Of a stretch of DNA of 64,000 bases, positions 21,861-31,934 are shown piece after piece. Below the pieces are notes generated by a model. It did not search any database. It saw nothing but the letters and a program-made list of their open reading frames with translations, and was not told the origin of the DNA. Made by a program: the position numbers and the translations under genes. This DNA is from Scytalidium lignicola (Eukaryota; Ascomycota; Leotiomycetes), in assembly GCA_002812745.2 (NCBI GenBank), contig NCSJ02000139.1, positions 42,911 through 106,910 of the forward strand, in the 5' to 3' direction. How positions within the stretch are numbered: position 1 is the stretch's first letter; every line of letters begins with the position of its first letter.

Positions 21861-24800
21861 TTATTGTCCTGTTGCTCCGAACTCCTGAAAATTTTTCGGT
21901 ACCTGCCAACCGTGATTCTGACAAACACGAACATACGCATCCATAGCCTCTCTGATTCCATAGTCCTTCTGTGCCGAATTCACATTCTCTAACCTTGCAG
22001 GTCTCGGTTCCGTATTTGAGATCGCCATACGGACTTGTAGGAGAACCGACTCTATAGAAGATACAGCGCTCCAGCCTGTATTGGTAAGAAGCTCCATACA
22101 TAAGGCGCCCCCAGAAGTAATGTGACCACCTCCTCCATTAGCAAAAGGTAGGAAGCGAGGTCGGATGACTCGTATGAAGGGTGGACTATGAGGGTATTCC
22201 TTTCCAAAGCGAATTTCAAGGACGATGCTGGTTACGCCAGCCCTTTTCATATCTTTTGAAAGTGGTAGGGTTGGATCAAAGCTGTGCAGCTCAACAATCC
22301 ATTGGTAGACATTGGAGACAAAACGTTCGTCAATAAACCAGCCGATTTCATGCAGTGGTGTTGACTGTTGGACTTTCAGGATGGTTTGAAGCTCTCGATT
22401 GAGCCGCATTGTTGCAGAGACAGTTGCGTATGACGGTGGTTCCATTAAAGATAGAGTTTCTCTATCTAATGAACAAGGAATAAAATCTGTTTTGGTTGTG
22501 GATTTTCTGTATTAAGCTTGAGTTAGATTGATCTCACTGAAAATATGATAGAACATATGATCACTTACATATTATCTGTCCCCTTTTTTACTTGTCCTTC
22601 ATCATCAGCAGATAATAGAAATGTGAGATCCTCCAGATCATCATCATCACTATCATCCTCTGATAACGAAGTCCTAAGCAAGTTTTTGCGTTTCNTTTTT
22701 TGAAGTGCTACCTGCAGTTGCACACAATTGTGCAGTCTTCGCTATAACGCAATTGGGAATACCAATAGGACCTCCGAGCGTTGAAGTCGCAACACGGCTT
22801 GGATCTTGATTTTTCGTACTCGTATCCTTTAACTTACTAGAATATATCAGATCAGTACACTATTTTATCAACTAGATACATTCATAACCATCGAATATCG
22901 ACCGGAGAAAATGTGGGAATATCATACCTGGACTGCTTAGATTGTGGTTGGATTTGAGGTTGAATCTCGTTGGATGGTGCTATCTGAACAAATAGATATC
23001 GACACTGAACCCAGTCGGTGTACTGTACCACGAGATGTGGGTTGCTGCTCTCAAATTTTTCTGGGCAGTTGACTATCTCATTCAAGCTCATAGCAGCAGA
23101 TATTTTAAGAGATGAACCTGGCCAGGTGTCCTAGAGTATACTTAGTAATTCATTCATAGATGTTATTTAGTTTGGGCCATACATAGCAACCCCGTATATA
23201 TCCAAGAGAAACAGACATGTTCTGGGAATGATATATTCCATTTCCATATGATCTTCCATGCGACATATCCTTGAAATCTAATCCCTCTCGGATAATGCTA
23301 TGCCAGTTATTTAAAGGGCTTCCATGGAAGGCAAATATGGTTGGATACTTCCAAACCTTGCCTGATTTCTGTTCCTGTAGGGCCTTCGCAAATCTTTGCT
23401 CCTTCTCAGGTGATCCTTGGGCAAAGCGGAACTGTACCCACGATTCGGGAATATTGGAGATTCGTTGATCAAGTCTTGTTCTCGCCTTGATACACTCGCT
23501 TTCCTCCTGTCCCGGATATTTATCCACCTGCACTATGCAAGATCTATTAGAGGCAATGATCCAGCGTAGGATTCCCCAAGCAGCTGGTGAGATCCGATCT
23601 TGCCACGTCTTCAGGCTAGGTTCGGAACAACGACTTTGTTGAAGATATGTTGTCATTTCCTTGACGGATGGTAGAGTTTCGAGGAGAGTTATGATCGTTG
23701 TTCCTTTGGCCTCGTTGTCCATATAGTCGAAATTTTGATTGTAAACAACCATCTGAGCCGGGAGCCAGCTGTGTACTGGAGGTTTAGTCGACGGACTTAC
23801 TGGAGTGGTTGGTCTGTCCTCATTCTGTTCCTGTGCGCTTGCAACCTGAGAGATGACATTCGACAGCTCGACGACTGGGTAGGATGAGACATCTTTAATT
23901 CGGGAATGCAGCCTCAAATGGTCTTTAATAATCAACACCCAATCTCCATTATGGACTGGACAGTCGAGTAAGTCTTCAAACATCATCTCGCGGCAGTCAA
24001 GATCAAATTTGATGTCAAAGACTTCCCCGAGTTTCGTATTTTTTTCATTTATTCTATTTGAGATTTTTGGGAATAGTGACTTATTGCTTTGGATGCCATA
24101 TGAGAGGGTAGGCGGTACAGCCAAACTCATTCCTGTCGGGTATTCACGAAGTCTTTTACCCTGTCACATCTGTTAGTAATCTAATATGGTTTTATAGTTC
24201 CCTGAACTTACTTTGGCACTAGAATAGCAGAAGCTGACTAGCAAGTCCACCACAAAAGACTGAGTTAAGATTTCGTGCTCAACACTTGGCCCAAATCCAA
24301 GAGACATGTACTGATAAAGACATAAAGGTTTTGAGCATACATATGGTTTCAGTGCCTCGAAATTTCCTTCGACNTTTGTCGTAGCAGACTAGACAAAACT
24401 CCGTACATCGAACCAAGTGCCTTAAAGCGAACTGAATTGAGATTAACGGGAACGACCGCTCATTACCTTTGATGTCGAAGAGATGATCTCCGCACAGTAT
24501 GTCTGGCAAATTAATGCTCAAGGGAGTCGACTCGTCATATTGCGATTCGTCCTCGGCACTCACCTCATCAGTACGAGATTGCTTATCGTTAAGATAGACC
24601 TTTGCGCCATCCCAATTGGTATTTAAACTGGTTCTTATTTTCAGCAGTGAAATGAACTGCTCATTAAGAAATTCGTTTAAGCTTTTAGAAATGAACATGG
24701 CCGAATATCCAGTACTTTTTAGATTATCTTCGCCATTATTGACGTCCCCAATAGTGCTATGTCCATCCTTACTGAGACTAGAAAAGGAAGAAATCGCCTC

Positions 24801-25215
24801 TGTAATGGTTGGTTTATACTTACTCGCCACCCCGATCCGGAACTCGACATTATTAGACTTTGCTGGCTCAGAGATGATAGTTTCGAGGGTCTTATATGCT
24901 CCGTTATATCGTATTAGGAGTACCACATACTGCTTTTGATCCAAGTCCCAAGCTTGCAGGACTTCCTCGGACATACCAAGCTTTGCAACTCGGATTGAAA
25001 TGCTAAGGATACTTGTAGAAGAGTTCGCTTCCATGCCGCTTACAATGCCTACCCTGAAACCTGCAAACTTGACAGCACGAACGTCAGCCTTGATTCGTTG
25101 ATTGGTCTTGTGAGCACTCTCAAGGCTGAGATGGTCAATTCTTGATGTTGAATAACTTAGTTGAGAGGATTCTCCAAAGCCTTCGAAGCCATCATCAAAA
25201 TCAGGCATATCATCG

Positions 25216-25255
<40 letters not shown>

Positions 25256-25755
25256 TGGCTAACTCGTCGGCTAGGTTCGCAGAAGGGCCTTCTTGTACAC
25301 TAGCTGTTAGGACCATTCGAAGTCGATTAGAGATAATATCGATTAACTCCGGAACACGAATTCCTGCGGAAGTTGGGGCAAGCTGTTCCAGGACATTGTT
25401 GACAGGCTGTGGAGCTTCCATTGATTTAGTGAAAATTATATATGTATTTGTGCTGGGATAACCCGGGACATCTAACAGAATTAGTATACACGCATGCCAA
25501 CAATAGTTCAAACAAAGCATAATTGAGGGTTTCATAAAGACTCAAAAATTATATAAATTCTTCTATAAATGGAAGATCCAGATCCAAAAAATGCATACCT
25601 GTAGCAAGAAATCCGATCTCAATAGGTAAACCAGAAGGTGGCGAGTAGCAAAAGTTCACATCTCCATCATCGTCACCTCTTGTGATATTAGAAACACAGT
25701 CAATCCCTCTATCATTCGCGGCAAGGACATCTGCAATAAACTCTTTCCGTGTCAT
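21861..25755 (-). CDS. PARP-E2 fusion protein (ADP-ribosyltransferase plus UBE2Q-like ubiquitin-conjugating domain)
   Basis: Six exons (25755-25599, 25471-24212, 24160-23183, 23130-22928, 22836-22569, 22506-21861) give about 1169 residues once the 'n' at 24374 and 22695 are treated as surplus bases. The order is: N-terminal domain with RKEFIADVLAAN; poly-Asp run (about 126-140); a middle region; a likely zinc cluster near 410-432 (CTEFCLVC then YVCSKPLC); a PARP catalytic domain with FAFHGSP (His) and GNGIYHS (Tyr); a basic/acidic linker with KKKRKN; and a C-terminal E2-like fold with GGALCMELLTNTGW, whose Cys fits the E2 nucleophile. The third PARP triad position, aligned by eye to PARP1 Glu988, appears to be His in NPHLVVQ. 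That suggests mono- rather than poly-ADP-ribosylation. Such fusions occur in fungi; targets are unknown. The first exon uses the ATG at 25755, not the upstream TTG. Confidence 0.85.
25210..25256 (-). repeat. Trinucleotide (GAT)n microsatellite encoding poly-Asp
   Basis: A nearly pure ATC/GAT repeat of about 15 units lies inside exon 2 of the PARP-E2 gene and encodes an aspartate run just before MPDFDDGF. Its length is likely polymorphic between strains. It stays in frame because the unit is a codon. Confidence 0.9.
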
Positions 25756-26439
25756 AGTTGGCAACAAGGCTGCTCCACAGAAAAACTACGTATAATACGA
25801 GATTATGATGTCGTTCTGTGGCGGATTTGGAAATATAATTCGAAATAAGATTTGCGATTTCCACACTCTGAAGATTCAAGGAGAGGGAATATAGATGTCA
25901 ACCAAACAGCTATTTCCATATCCAGTCTGAACTAAATGCCAGATTATGCTTAGTGAGTCTCCGCATATATTGTCAGTCATGAAGTAAAGCGCTACTACGG
26001 GCATGCCTGGGAGGGAATCTTATTATGAAATAGCCTGGGCTGTTTGCACTGTGACTACAAGCTGACGCAGTATTGAAAGCCGTAGCCTTGCCGCTTAGGC
26101 TAGCCGCTAGGCAGAACAATACTGGTGCCTTGGTGGAGCCGCCAATTTTTCCACAAATATTTTTCATTTCTGTATAGAGAACATCTGTGAAAGAAATTAC
26201 CTATAAATTGCAAGACATTTAAAAATCGGAGAAAAGAGAAAACAGTACAAGATGGGGAGTTGATTGTACTCCGTGCTGTTGTCTTAATACGGCATGTCAA
26301 CTGAGACGAAGAGTGGTATAGTAACCTCGATAGGCATAGCTCCCGCTAGCTAAAATTTTAGGTTGGCCAATGATACTTCTAGTGCAAATAGTCACGGCCA
26401 AAGACTTTGTAACCGGAAGTCTTCCACCACACTGCAAAC
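25756..26439. other. Divergent intergenic region, PARP-E2 / COG-like
   Basis: About 680 bp separate the two start codons. I see AT-rich DNA and a pyrimidine-rich stretch, with no gene-like frame. It probably holds both promoters. Confidence 0.5.
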
Positions 26440-27549
26440 ATGGCTTGGGATTCCAAAACGTCGCGCAGACGACAGAATAGCAGTGCAACTTCAAAGCTTG
26501 CCATTGAGCATACGCGAGGCCGCTCACTCTCCAATGTTGTCATCGAACCTAAATCGGCCCATGTAGCAGACCCCACACTCCTACCATTTCTCCGACCTTC
26601 TTTCGATCCTGCTGAGTATCTCAACTCAGCTCTACCTCAACTTCAACAGTCTACTACTTCTCACAACTTAAATGACGTCATCCCCCTTTCAGAGTTGTCG
26701 ACACAGACCCAAACTCTTCTCTCCCAATTAAGTGCACATACAACGAGACTCACGAACACTTTAACCCAACTTACAGATGAGATCCTTCGCAGTGGAAGCA
26801 GGTTAGCTTATGAAGTGGAAGTTCTCAGAGGAGAAACTCTTGGATTATCGGAAGCATTAACTGAGGGCTTACAAGAAGATGTTCAAAAATTTGTCCCTGA
26901 AGGGCTTTCGCAAGAGGCTATACGTAAACCGAGAAATGTTGAGGCACATGGACATCCAAGGAGATCTTCGGTAATCACTCCCGAGGAAGCTGCCACAACA
27001 ACTACTGTTGCCGATCCTCCTTACATTGCACAACTCAGGACTCTCACTCTGGTGCGGTTGCGGCTAGATGCAGTGATTAAAACGTTCGGTGATGCAATGG
27101 CATGGACTTTCCCACCGTCTGAAGTCTCTGTGAGCTCGTCATTTCTATCAGTATCGGCCCCAGATCCAGGATCGGACATGCATAGTACTGAAGAGAAGGG
27201 ACAACAAGTGTCAAAACAGCTAAGAGAGGAAATTATGGATTTATTGAGTGGTGATAACCCGATTGAGGGGATCGAGGCAGCTGCGAAAAGGGTGGAGGAG
27301 TTGAAGGAATTAACAATAGTTTGGAAAGGAGCAGCTGAAGAAAAAGCGAGGATTAAGTTTGTTGAGAGCCTGGCACGAATGGTGGAAGATAGGCATAGGG
27401 ATTTACTCAGGGAAGCGGAACAAGACGACCGTTTTACACCGAAGGCAGAAACATTGAACGAAGGGAGTGACGCTGTATCTGAAGAGAGCAAGCCTCAAAG
27501 TGTATACGGATTTATCAGTCGATTGCAAAAGATGCGCGAAGGGTTATAG
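26440..27549 (+). CDS. Conserved oligomeric Golgi complex subunit-like protein (COG7-like, COG5 possible)
   Basis: A single exon of 369 residues. The early block RPSFDPAEYLNSALPQL resembles the N-terminal F-D-x-x-x-W/Y motif of COG subunits. It is followed by a long helical region with LSELSTQTQTLLSQLSA and LTNTLTQLTDEIL, as in tethering-complex coiled coils. The second half has RTLTLVRLRLDAVIKTFGDAM, then AAKRVEELKELTIVWKG. No membrane segment or signal peptide is present. COG tethers retrograde vesicles at the Golgi. I recall this protein type in filamentous fungi as a COG subunit, most likely COG7. It is much shorter than animal COG7, so the subunit number is uncertain. Confidence 0.6.
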   Translation: MAWDSKTSRRRQNSSATSKLAIEHTRGRSLSNVVIEPKSAHVADPTLLPFLRPSFDPAEYLNSALPQLQQSTTSHNLNDVIPLSELSTQTQTLLSQLSAHTTRLTNTLTQLTDEILRSGSRLAYEVEVLRGETLGLSEALTEGLQEDVQKFVPEGLSQEAIRKPRNVEAHGHPRRSSVITPEEAATTTTVADPPYIAQLRTLTLVRLRLDAVIKTFGDAMAWTFPPSEVSVSSSFLSVSAPDPGSDMHSTEEKGQQVSKQLREEIMDLLSGDNPIEGIEAAAKRVEELKELTIVWKGAAEEKARIKFVESLARMVEDRHRDLLREAEQDDRFTPKAETLNEGSDAVSEESKPQSVYGFISRLQKMREGL

Positions 27550-27829
27550 ATTGAACGCTTGCTCCACAGTCTCCTGTTCTATCTAATGCATACTTCAACT
27601 GTCGTTTGACTTCTTAATTTTCAGCAGCCAGTCCTCAAGATTTCCTCAAAGATCCATCTATTGAGGGGTTTTCCAGCATTGGGAAAGGGGGTGATCCTTG
27701 TCCTATTGTAGCTGACGAATTTAATCGATTTAATTAATGAAAGCAATATATAGCTAGGAATTATGGCTACGAGAGTGTCATCGCAATTCCCGCTCTACCT
27801 GGATCTGAATATTATTATACCTCAAATTC

Positions 27830-28405
27830 TACATTTCAGGTCATCAAATGGAGACGTGCGGTCATGCTACTCTTGGTGGTTTATTTGCTGGGTAAACTGA
27901 CAAAAAGACCATATCAAGATTCCATAATTAGTAGAATAGTGGAAGCGAATGTGACGAGGCAAGGGAAGGATATCTTTGAGGTATTGCGGCCTTGTGGTGT
28001 AGTTCAAAACTTACCCAAGACCTAGCAGTGAGCGTTCAGTTCGTTGTTAAGAATCCCAAAGAATGACTTAGCATAATTCACAAATCACAATTCAAAGACC
28101 AGCCGCCCAAAAAGTTAGTACATCTATCTAGCGTCACAATTCTAGATCATCTGCAACCAGGCTTTACTAGTCAAATTGGTGAAGAACGAGTTTTTAGCGT
28201 CGCGTCAGTTTCCCAAGCACGCCAGGTTATCTGCTTCCCAGAAGATGGAGCGGCTGGAATTGCGGGTGTCACATTGGCATTCGGTAAATAATCTGGTGAA
28301 ACTAGACAGTCAGTTAGTCTAGTGAAGGCCAACCAGGGAATTGCTATGGGTCACCCTTCGCAGATCGCTATAACACATATGGAAAGTTCCAAGGCTGCTG
28401 ATTAG
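27830..28405 (+). pseudogene. Decayed coding relic, possibly PhzF-like
   Basis: One reading frame (codons in register with 27848) gives protein-like segments broken by several stops. These include METCGHATLGGLFAG at 27848, LAVSVQFVVKNPKE at 28022, VHLSSVTILDHLQPGF at 28118, and NQGIAMGHPSQIAITHME near 28331. CGHAT and G-x-AMG-x-PS-x-I blocks in this order recall the PhzF (phenazine biosynthesis-like isomerase) family. The frame is preserved but interrupted, as in an old pseudogene. The family match is from memory of motifs and is weak. Chance remains possible. Confidence 0.35.
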
Positions 28406-29052
28406 ATGCAAGTTGAGGAAAGAAATTTGAAGGTACCTCGCACCTTCAGTAGTGATGTAATTACTACATAAATTCTAGTGGAATAAGCTTTATTCGCCTG
28501 AAGATTTTTATTTTGGATGATCCCTTTGCTAGCATCACTTGCTGATAATCCCCTAATCGTTGGCTATGTAAAACTTTAGTAGCCGTGCCGTGGTAGCCTT
28601 GTCAACGGAGACCCCGCCGCTGGTTATCCCGGATTAATAATTCACCGATAAAAGCAGGGTTGGTAAATATCAGAATGCGCTAGCCCTCATTTGGGGTAGT
28701 TTGCCAGATCATGAGGCTTGCCCTGCGCCGTCACCTTGCCTTGCGAAATGGGCTGCGTTTCTCTTCTCAACTTCGACCACCGCAGAATCACTCTTATTGT
28801 CGATTCACCTATTGTCTCCACAATAGATGTCGAGAAAATATTACCTTTCTTGAACCCACAAATGATTTAATTTATCTTCTGCGATACTCTTCAGCTTTAT
28901 CGCTCAGTTTGTCACGGACTCGAATCAATCACTGTCCACTTTCTTTGCGACACTATTCACCGTCCACAATTTCCAATAGTTTCGGCGAAAAGCCTACGGT
29001 ATCTCTTATACCAACAAAGTACACAGTTCTGCGGTAGCAATTATATTCAACT
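28406..29052. other. Intergenic: promoter side of the Sds3-like gene
   Basis: This segment separates the decayed relic from the Sds3-like start. The frame at 28711-29037 resembles no known protein and overlaps the probable 5' UTR of the next gene. Nothing else is seen. Confidence 0.45.
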
Positions 29053-30645
29053 ATGGCCATGAGCACCCCCCCACAGCTGTCCCCATCCATGGGAGTTGTC
29101 AACAGACTTGAGAGACAACACTCAAATTCTCCCCCTCCGCAACAGCAGATCTCGAAGCGAGACAAACGACGAACGATGCTTTCTGAGCGATTAGCAGACA
29201 TCACAGCACAATTCTCGTCGAACCGAGATGCCCATTTCCGAGAGCAGCTCCAAGCTATTCAGCTTGACATGAATCTTATTATGTCGGCAGACGTACACGA
29301 CAAGTTACCGCTACCCGACAGCGGCGACGAGATTTACGAATTGATACAAAAGAATATGCCGCGTGCTATGATGAAGTCTTCTGGCCTACCTCCAAGAGCC
29401 GGCAAACTTTACGCAGAATTTGCGAGAGAAGTTAATGATGCTATTGAGGAGAGAGACAGTGCTCTGACGACACACCTGGTAAGTTTACTCTATCACTCAC
29501 GAGTGGTCGGGCTAATTCGGTTACAGAGGGATTATGAAGTCCGGCTGAGCGAATTCAATGCTGCAGATGCGTATAGGAGGAAACTTGCGGAGAAAGAGCA
29601 CCAAGCTTTATCTAATACCCTTCGCGACCGCCTCATCAACAGTGTCACCTCAAAAAAGGCGCGTCTAGGAAAAGACAAGGAATCCTTAGAAATTGGTGAA
29701 GGGAATGCGCTTCTCCTGCACCCGAGTCAATTCGGTATCACAAACCCCGCAAGTCCTGGTGGATTCCACACAAAGCGAGCTACCAGACACCGGCGAGATG
29801 CAGATGAGCTGCTAGGCAGCGCAGAAGCCAACAAGCGCAAGCGTAAGGCGGCCGAGAGTGACGAATCACCAGCTCCTGCAAGGCAGCGGATTGATAATGG
29901 TTCCACTACTCCATTGTGGCTCGCCGATAAGCAGATGAATCTAGCACAACAGGTCGACTCCTCTCTATATAGCATTGATAAGCTCTTTACGGATAAGGAA
30001 CTAGCAATGACTTATAATGCCGCTGCTCTTGCTGCACATTCATATATGACACATCACAAGCCATATTCAGGCGACAACGATTCTCTTCATAACGAGAAAA
30101 GCGGCTCCAGCTCTGATAATGAGAAAATTAATGGGCACGATGAGGACGAAGATCAAACCCCAGGTGCTACATCTATGGAACGCCAGTATTCACACGCAAC
30201 CCGCAGCACCCGTGGTGGTGGTGGTGGTGGTCAGTCAAATTACAACACGGGCATCGGAATAGACGCTATCAGCGAACTCAATTACCCTGGAAATATGCAA
30301 GCCTTAACCAAACAAATGCCCAAGTTACCCCCTCTATTATCCTCGGTAATGCAGAAGCAATGGGTCCGGACCGATCTTGCGAATGGACCTCAGGGTCTAG
30401 CTGATAGCGAGGCTGCCATGGAGCTGGAAATTATCAAGCGGGCACGTTCATACAATGATGATCGCGGCTTAGGGAAGAACCTTGAGCTAGAGAACGGGGG
30501 TAAGAGCTTGTTAGAGATTGTAGCACCACAGAGAGGCCACTACAAGTATTTCATCAAGTCAGATCATGGAAAGGACCTGCTGAGTAACCTTAGAGAAGAA
30601 CTGGGAGACAACCTAGGCAGAGATAGCTCTGCCTCCGTACAGTGA
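29053..30645 (+). CDS. Sds3/Dep1-like histone deacetylase complex subunit (tentative)
   Basis: Two exons (29053-29478, 29527-30645) give about 514 residues. The 48-bp intron is a multiple of three without a stop, so the frame reads through it. The N-terminal helical block has LSERLADITAQFSSNRD and HFREQLQAIQLDMNLIM. This resembles the R-L-x-x-L/I...L coiled coil of Sds3/Dep1 proteins in Sin3-Rpd3 complexes. Next come YAEFAREVNDAIEERD, then a basic KRATRHRRDADE and NKRKRKAAE, suggesting a nuclear protein. A poly-Gly run follows SRTRGGGGGG-type sequence near residue 377. The C-terminal block LPPLLSSVMQKQWVR is conserved-looking. The family is inferred from motif style; an unrelated nuclear protein is the alternative. 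Confidence 0.55.
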   Translation: MAMSTPPQLSPSMGVVNRLERQHSNSPPPQQQISKRDKRRTMLSERLADITAQFSSNRDAHFREQLQAIQLDMNLIMSADVHDKLPLPDSGDEIYELIQKNMPRAMMKSSGLPPRAGKLYAEFAREVNDAIEERDSALTTHLVSLLYHSRVVGLIRLQRDYEVRLSEFNAADAYRRKLAEKEHQALSNTLRDRLINSVTSKKARLGKDKESLEIGEGNALLLHPSQFGITNPASPGGFHTKRATRHRRDADELLGSAEANKRKRKAAESDESPAPARQRIDNGSTTPLWLADKQMNLAQQVDSSLYSIDKLFTDKELAMTYNAAALAAHSYMTHHKPYSGDNDSLHNEKSGSSSDNEKINGHDEDEDQTPGATSMERQYSHATRSTRGGGGGGQSNYNTGIGIDAISELNYPGNMQALTKQMPKLPPLLSSVMQKQWVRTDLANGPQGLADSEAAMELEIIKRARSYNDDRGLGKNLELENGGKSLLEIVAPQRGHYKYFIKSDHGKDLLSNLREELGDNLGRDSSASVQ

Positions 30646-30998
30646 CACAAGAGAACAAGGATGCGATATAACGACCGATGGGCCTATCGGGAGGGAGTTA
30701 TATGATACCCTGTCATATTCTTTTTTATTCTTTTTTGTACACAACGCTGGCGTAAGGATCTGGTTTATTTTTCTATGTTTCGAAAGCGGAGCACTGCATT
30801 CATGGGTTTTAAGGGCGTATTAAATCAACATGAGATGGCGAGTTGCAGTAGAGAACCCATGCAATTAAAAATATTCCTCATTGAAAGAGAGCTTATTTTC
30901 TCTATTGAAAGACAAATGCGCCACATGCTAAAACCATATTACAATCTGTGTCAATTACACAATCATCCCCGAATAACCCAAATTTTCTATGTTTACAT
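30646..30998. other. Convergent intergenic region, Sds3-like / AsaB-like
   Basis: About 350 bp lie between two gene 3' ends. The segment is AT-rich with T-runs near 30720-30740 that suit 3' end formation. No gene is seen. Confidence 0.5.
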
Positions 30999-31934
30999 TT
31001 ATAGACCGAAAACCAGCGCTCTTACTTCAATGCTCTCCCGCCCCTTGGCACCCTCTGGCGCCCTCGGTTCTACAAAAGCAGTATGTGGCACCCGTCCGCC
31101 CTGAACTGTTGTGCCTTCCTTGAGCGATTCACTGTCAAAGCACTCAAGCAACAGCCGCTCGTTATTCGTCATACCGCTCCAGTAATGCCAGTCCTGGCCG
31201 GGGTTGTATCTCACGCCAGCGGTCTGGCCGGTACGATCTGGATATCTGTGGTCTATCGGTATCAAATCCTCACTCCAGACGGACGCAGAGGATGCGAAGC
31301 CTAAGGGGTTGGTCTGGACAGCACCGTTGATGGGTCGCCAGACGTTGATGATACGGTAGCGGCCTTTGAGGAGTGCCTCGGCCTCTTCTGGGCAGTGTTG
31401 GTGCACCCGCTGTATGGCGCTGGTCTCGGTCTGATCGATGTGGACTCTTGTCACTGGGGCTCTGTAGGCATTTGGATTCGAACGACGGATGGTGTGATCG
31501 AACAGTACGACTTTGTTTGAGCCAGGTACGTTTTCGAGTAGTAGTTTTTCGACCTCTGGGTAGTAGTTCTTCTTGATTGATTCGTCGTCCACGAAATCTT
31601 TCTCGGCAGAGTCCGGCACATCGGTTATAACAGCGAATGCATCCTTATCGAGGGTATAGGTCGACTCGTTGCCCCGGATATCCTTCATGGTAACCTGAAC
31701 ATCAAAGTCACCAAAATTACGCTGTGGCTGGCCAGCAGGTTGTTTCTCTACATAATTGAAGGGTTTGGAGCCATCCTCAGGGGGCTTGAAATAGTTTAAG
31801 GTAACAGTCACATCACCACGAGGGATGTAACTGCTGTCGGTTGCGGTAACATTGCCCTGAGCAGAAGCCTCAGTGCGTGAGGACTTGGAAAGGTTGTGTG
31901 CTGGAACGGCCTGGACTGGGTTCGCGGTTGCCAT
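30999..31934 (-). CDS. CmcJ/AsaB-like oxidoreductase (GA4 desaturase-like family)
   Basis: A single exon of 311 residues. Blocks typical of the fungal AsaB / bacterial CmcJ family are visible in order: TLNYFKPPEDGSKPFNY near the start, VVLFDHTIRRS, APVTRVHIDQT, then RYRIINVWRPI, IDHRYPDRTGQT and WHYWSGMTNNERLLLECFDS. CmcJ is the P8 partner of the cephem 7-alpha-methoxylase, and AsaB belongs to the aspergillic acid cluster of Aspergillus. The fungal proteins are annotated as hydroxylases or desaturases with unproven chemistry. Conserved His residues (VHIDQT, IDHRY, WHYW) could bind metal; that is inference. No biosynthetic cluster surrounds it here, so a stand-alone role is likely. Confidence 0.82.
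   Translation of the reverse strand: MATANPVQAVPAHNLSKSSRTEASAQGNVTATDSSYIPRGDVTVTLNYFKPPEDGSKPFNYVEKQPAGQPQRNFGDFDVQVTMKDIRGNESTYTLDKDAFAVITDVPDSAEKDFVDDESIKKNYYPEVEKLLLENVPGSNKVVLFDHTIRRSNPNAYRAPVTRVHIDQTETSAIQRVHQHCPEEAEALLKGRYRIINVWRPINGAVQTNPLGFASSASVWSEDLIPIDHRYPDRTGQTAGVRYNPGQDWHYWSGMTNNERLLLECFDSESLKEGTTVQGGRVPHTAFVEPRAPEGAKGRESIEVRALVFGL

Noticed and set aside
25756..25767. TTG at 25767 as the PARP-E2 start
   Set aside because: An ATG four codons later gives the conserved-looking MTRKEF start, and fungi rarely use TTG.
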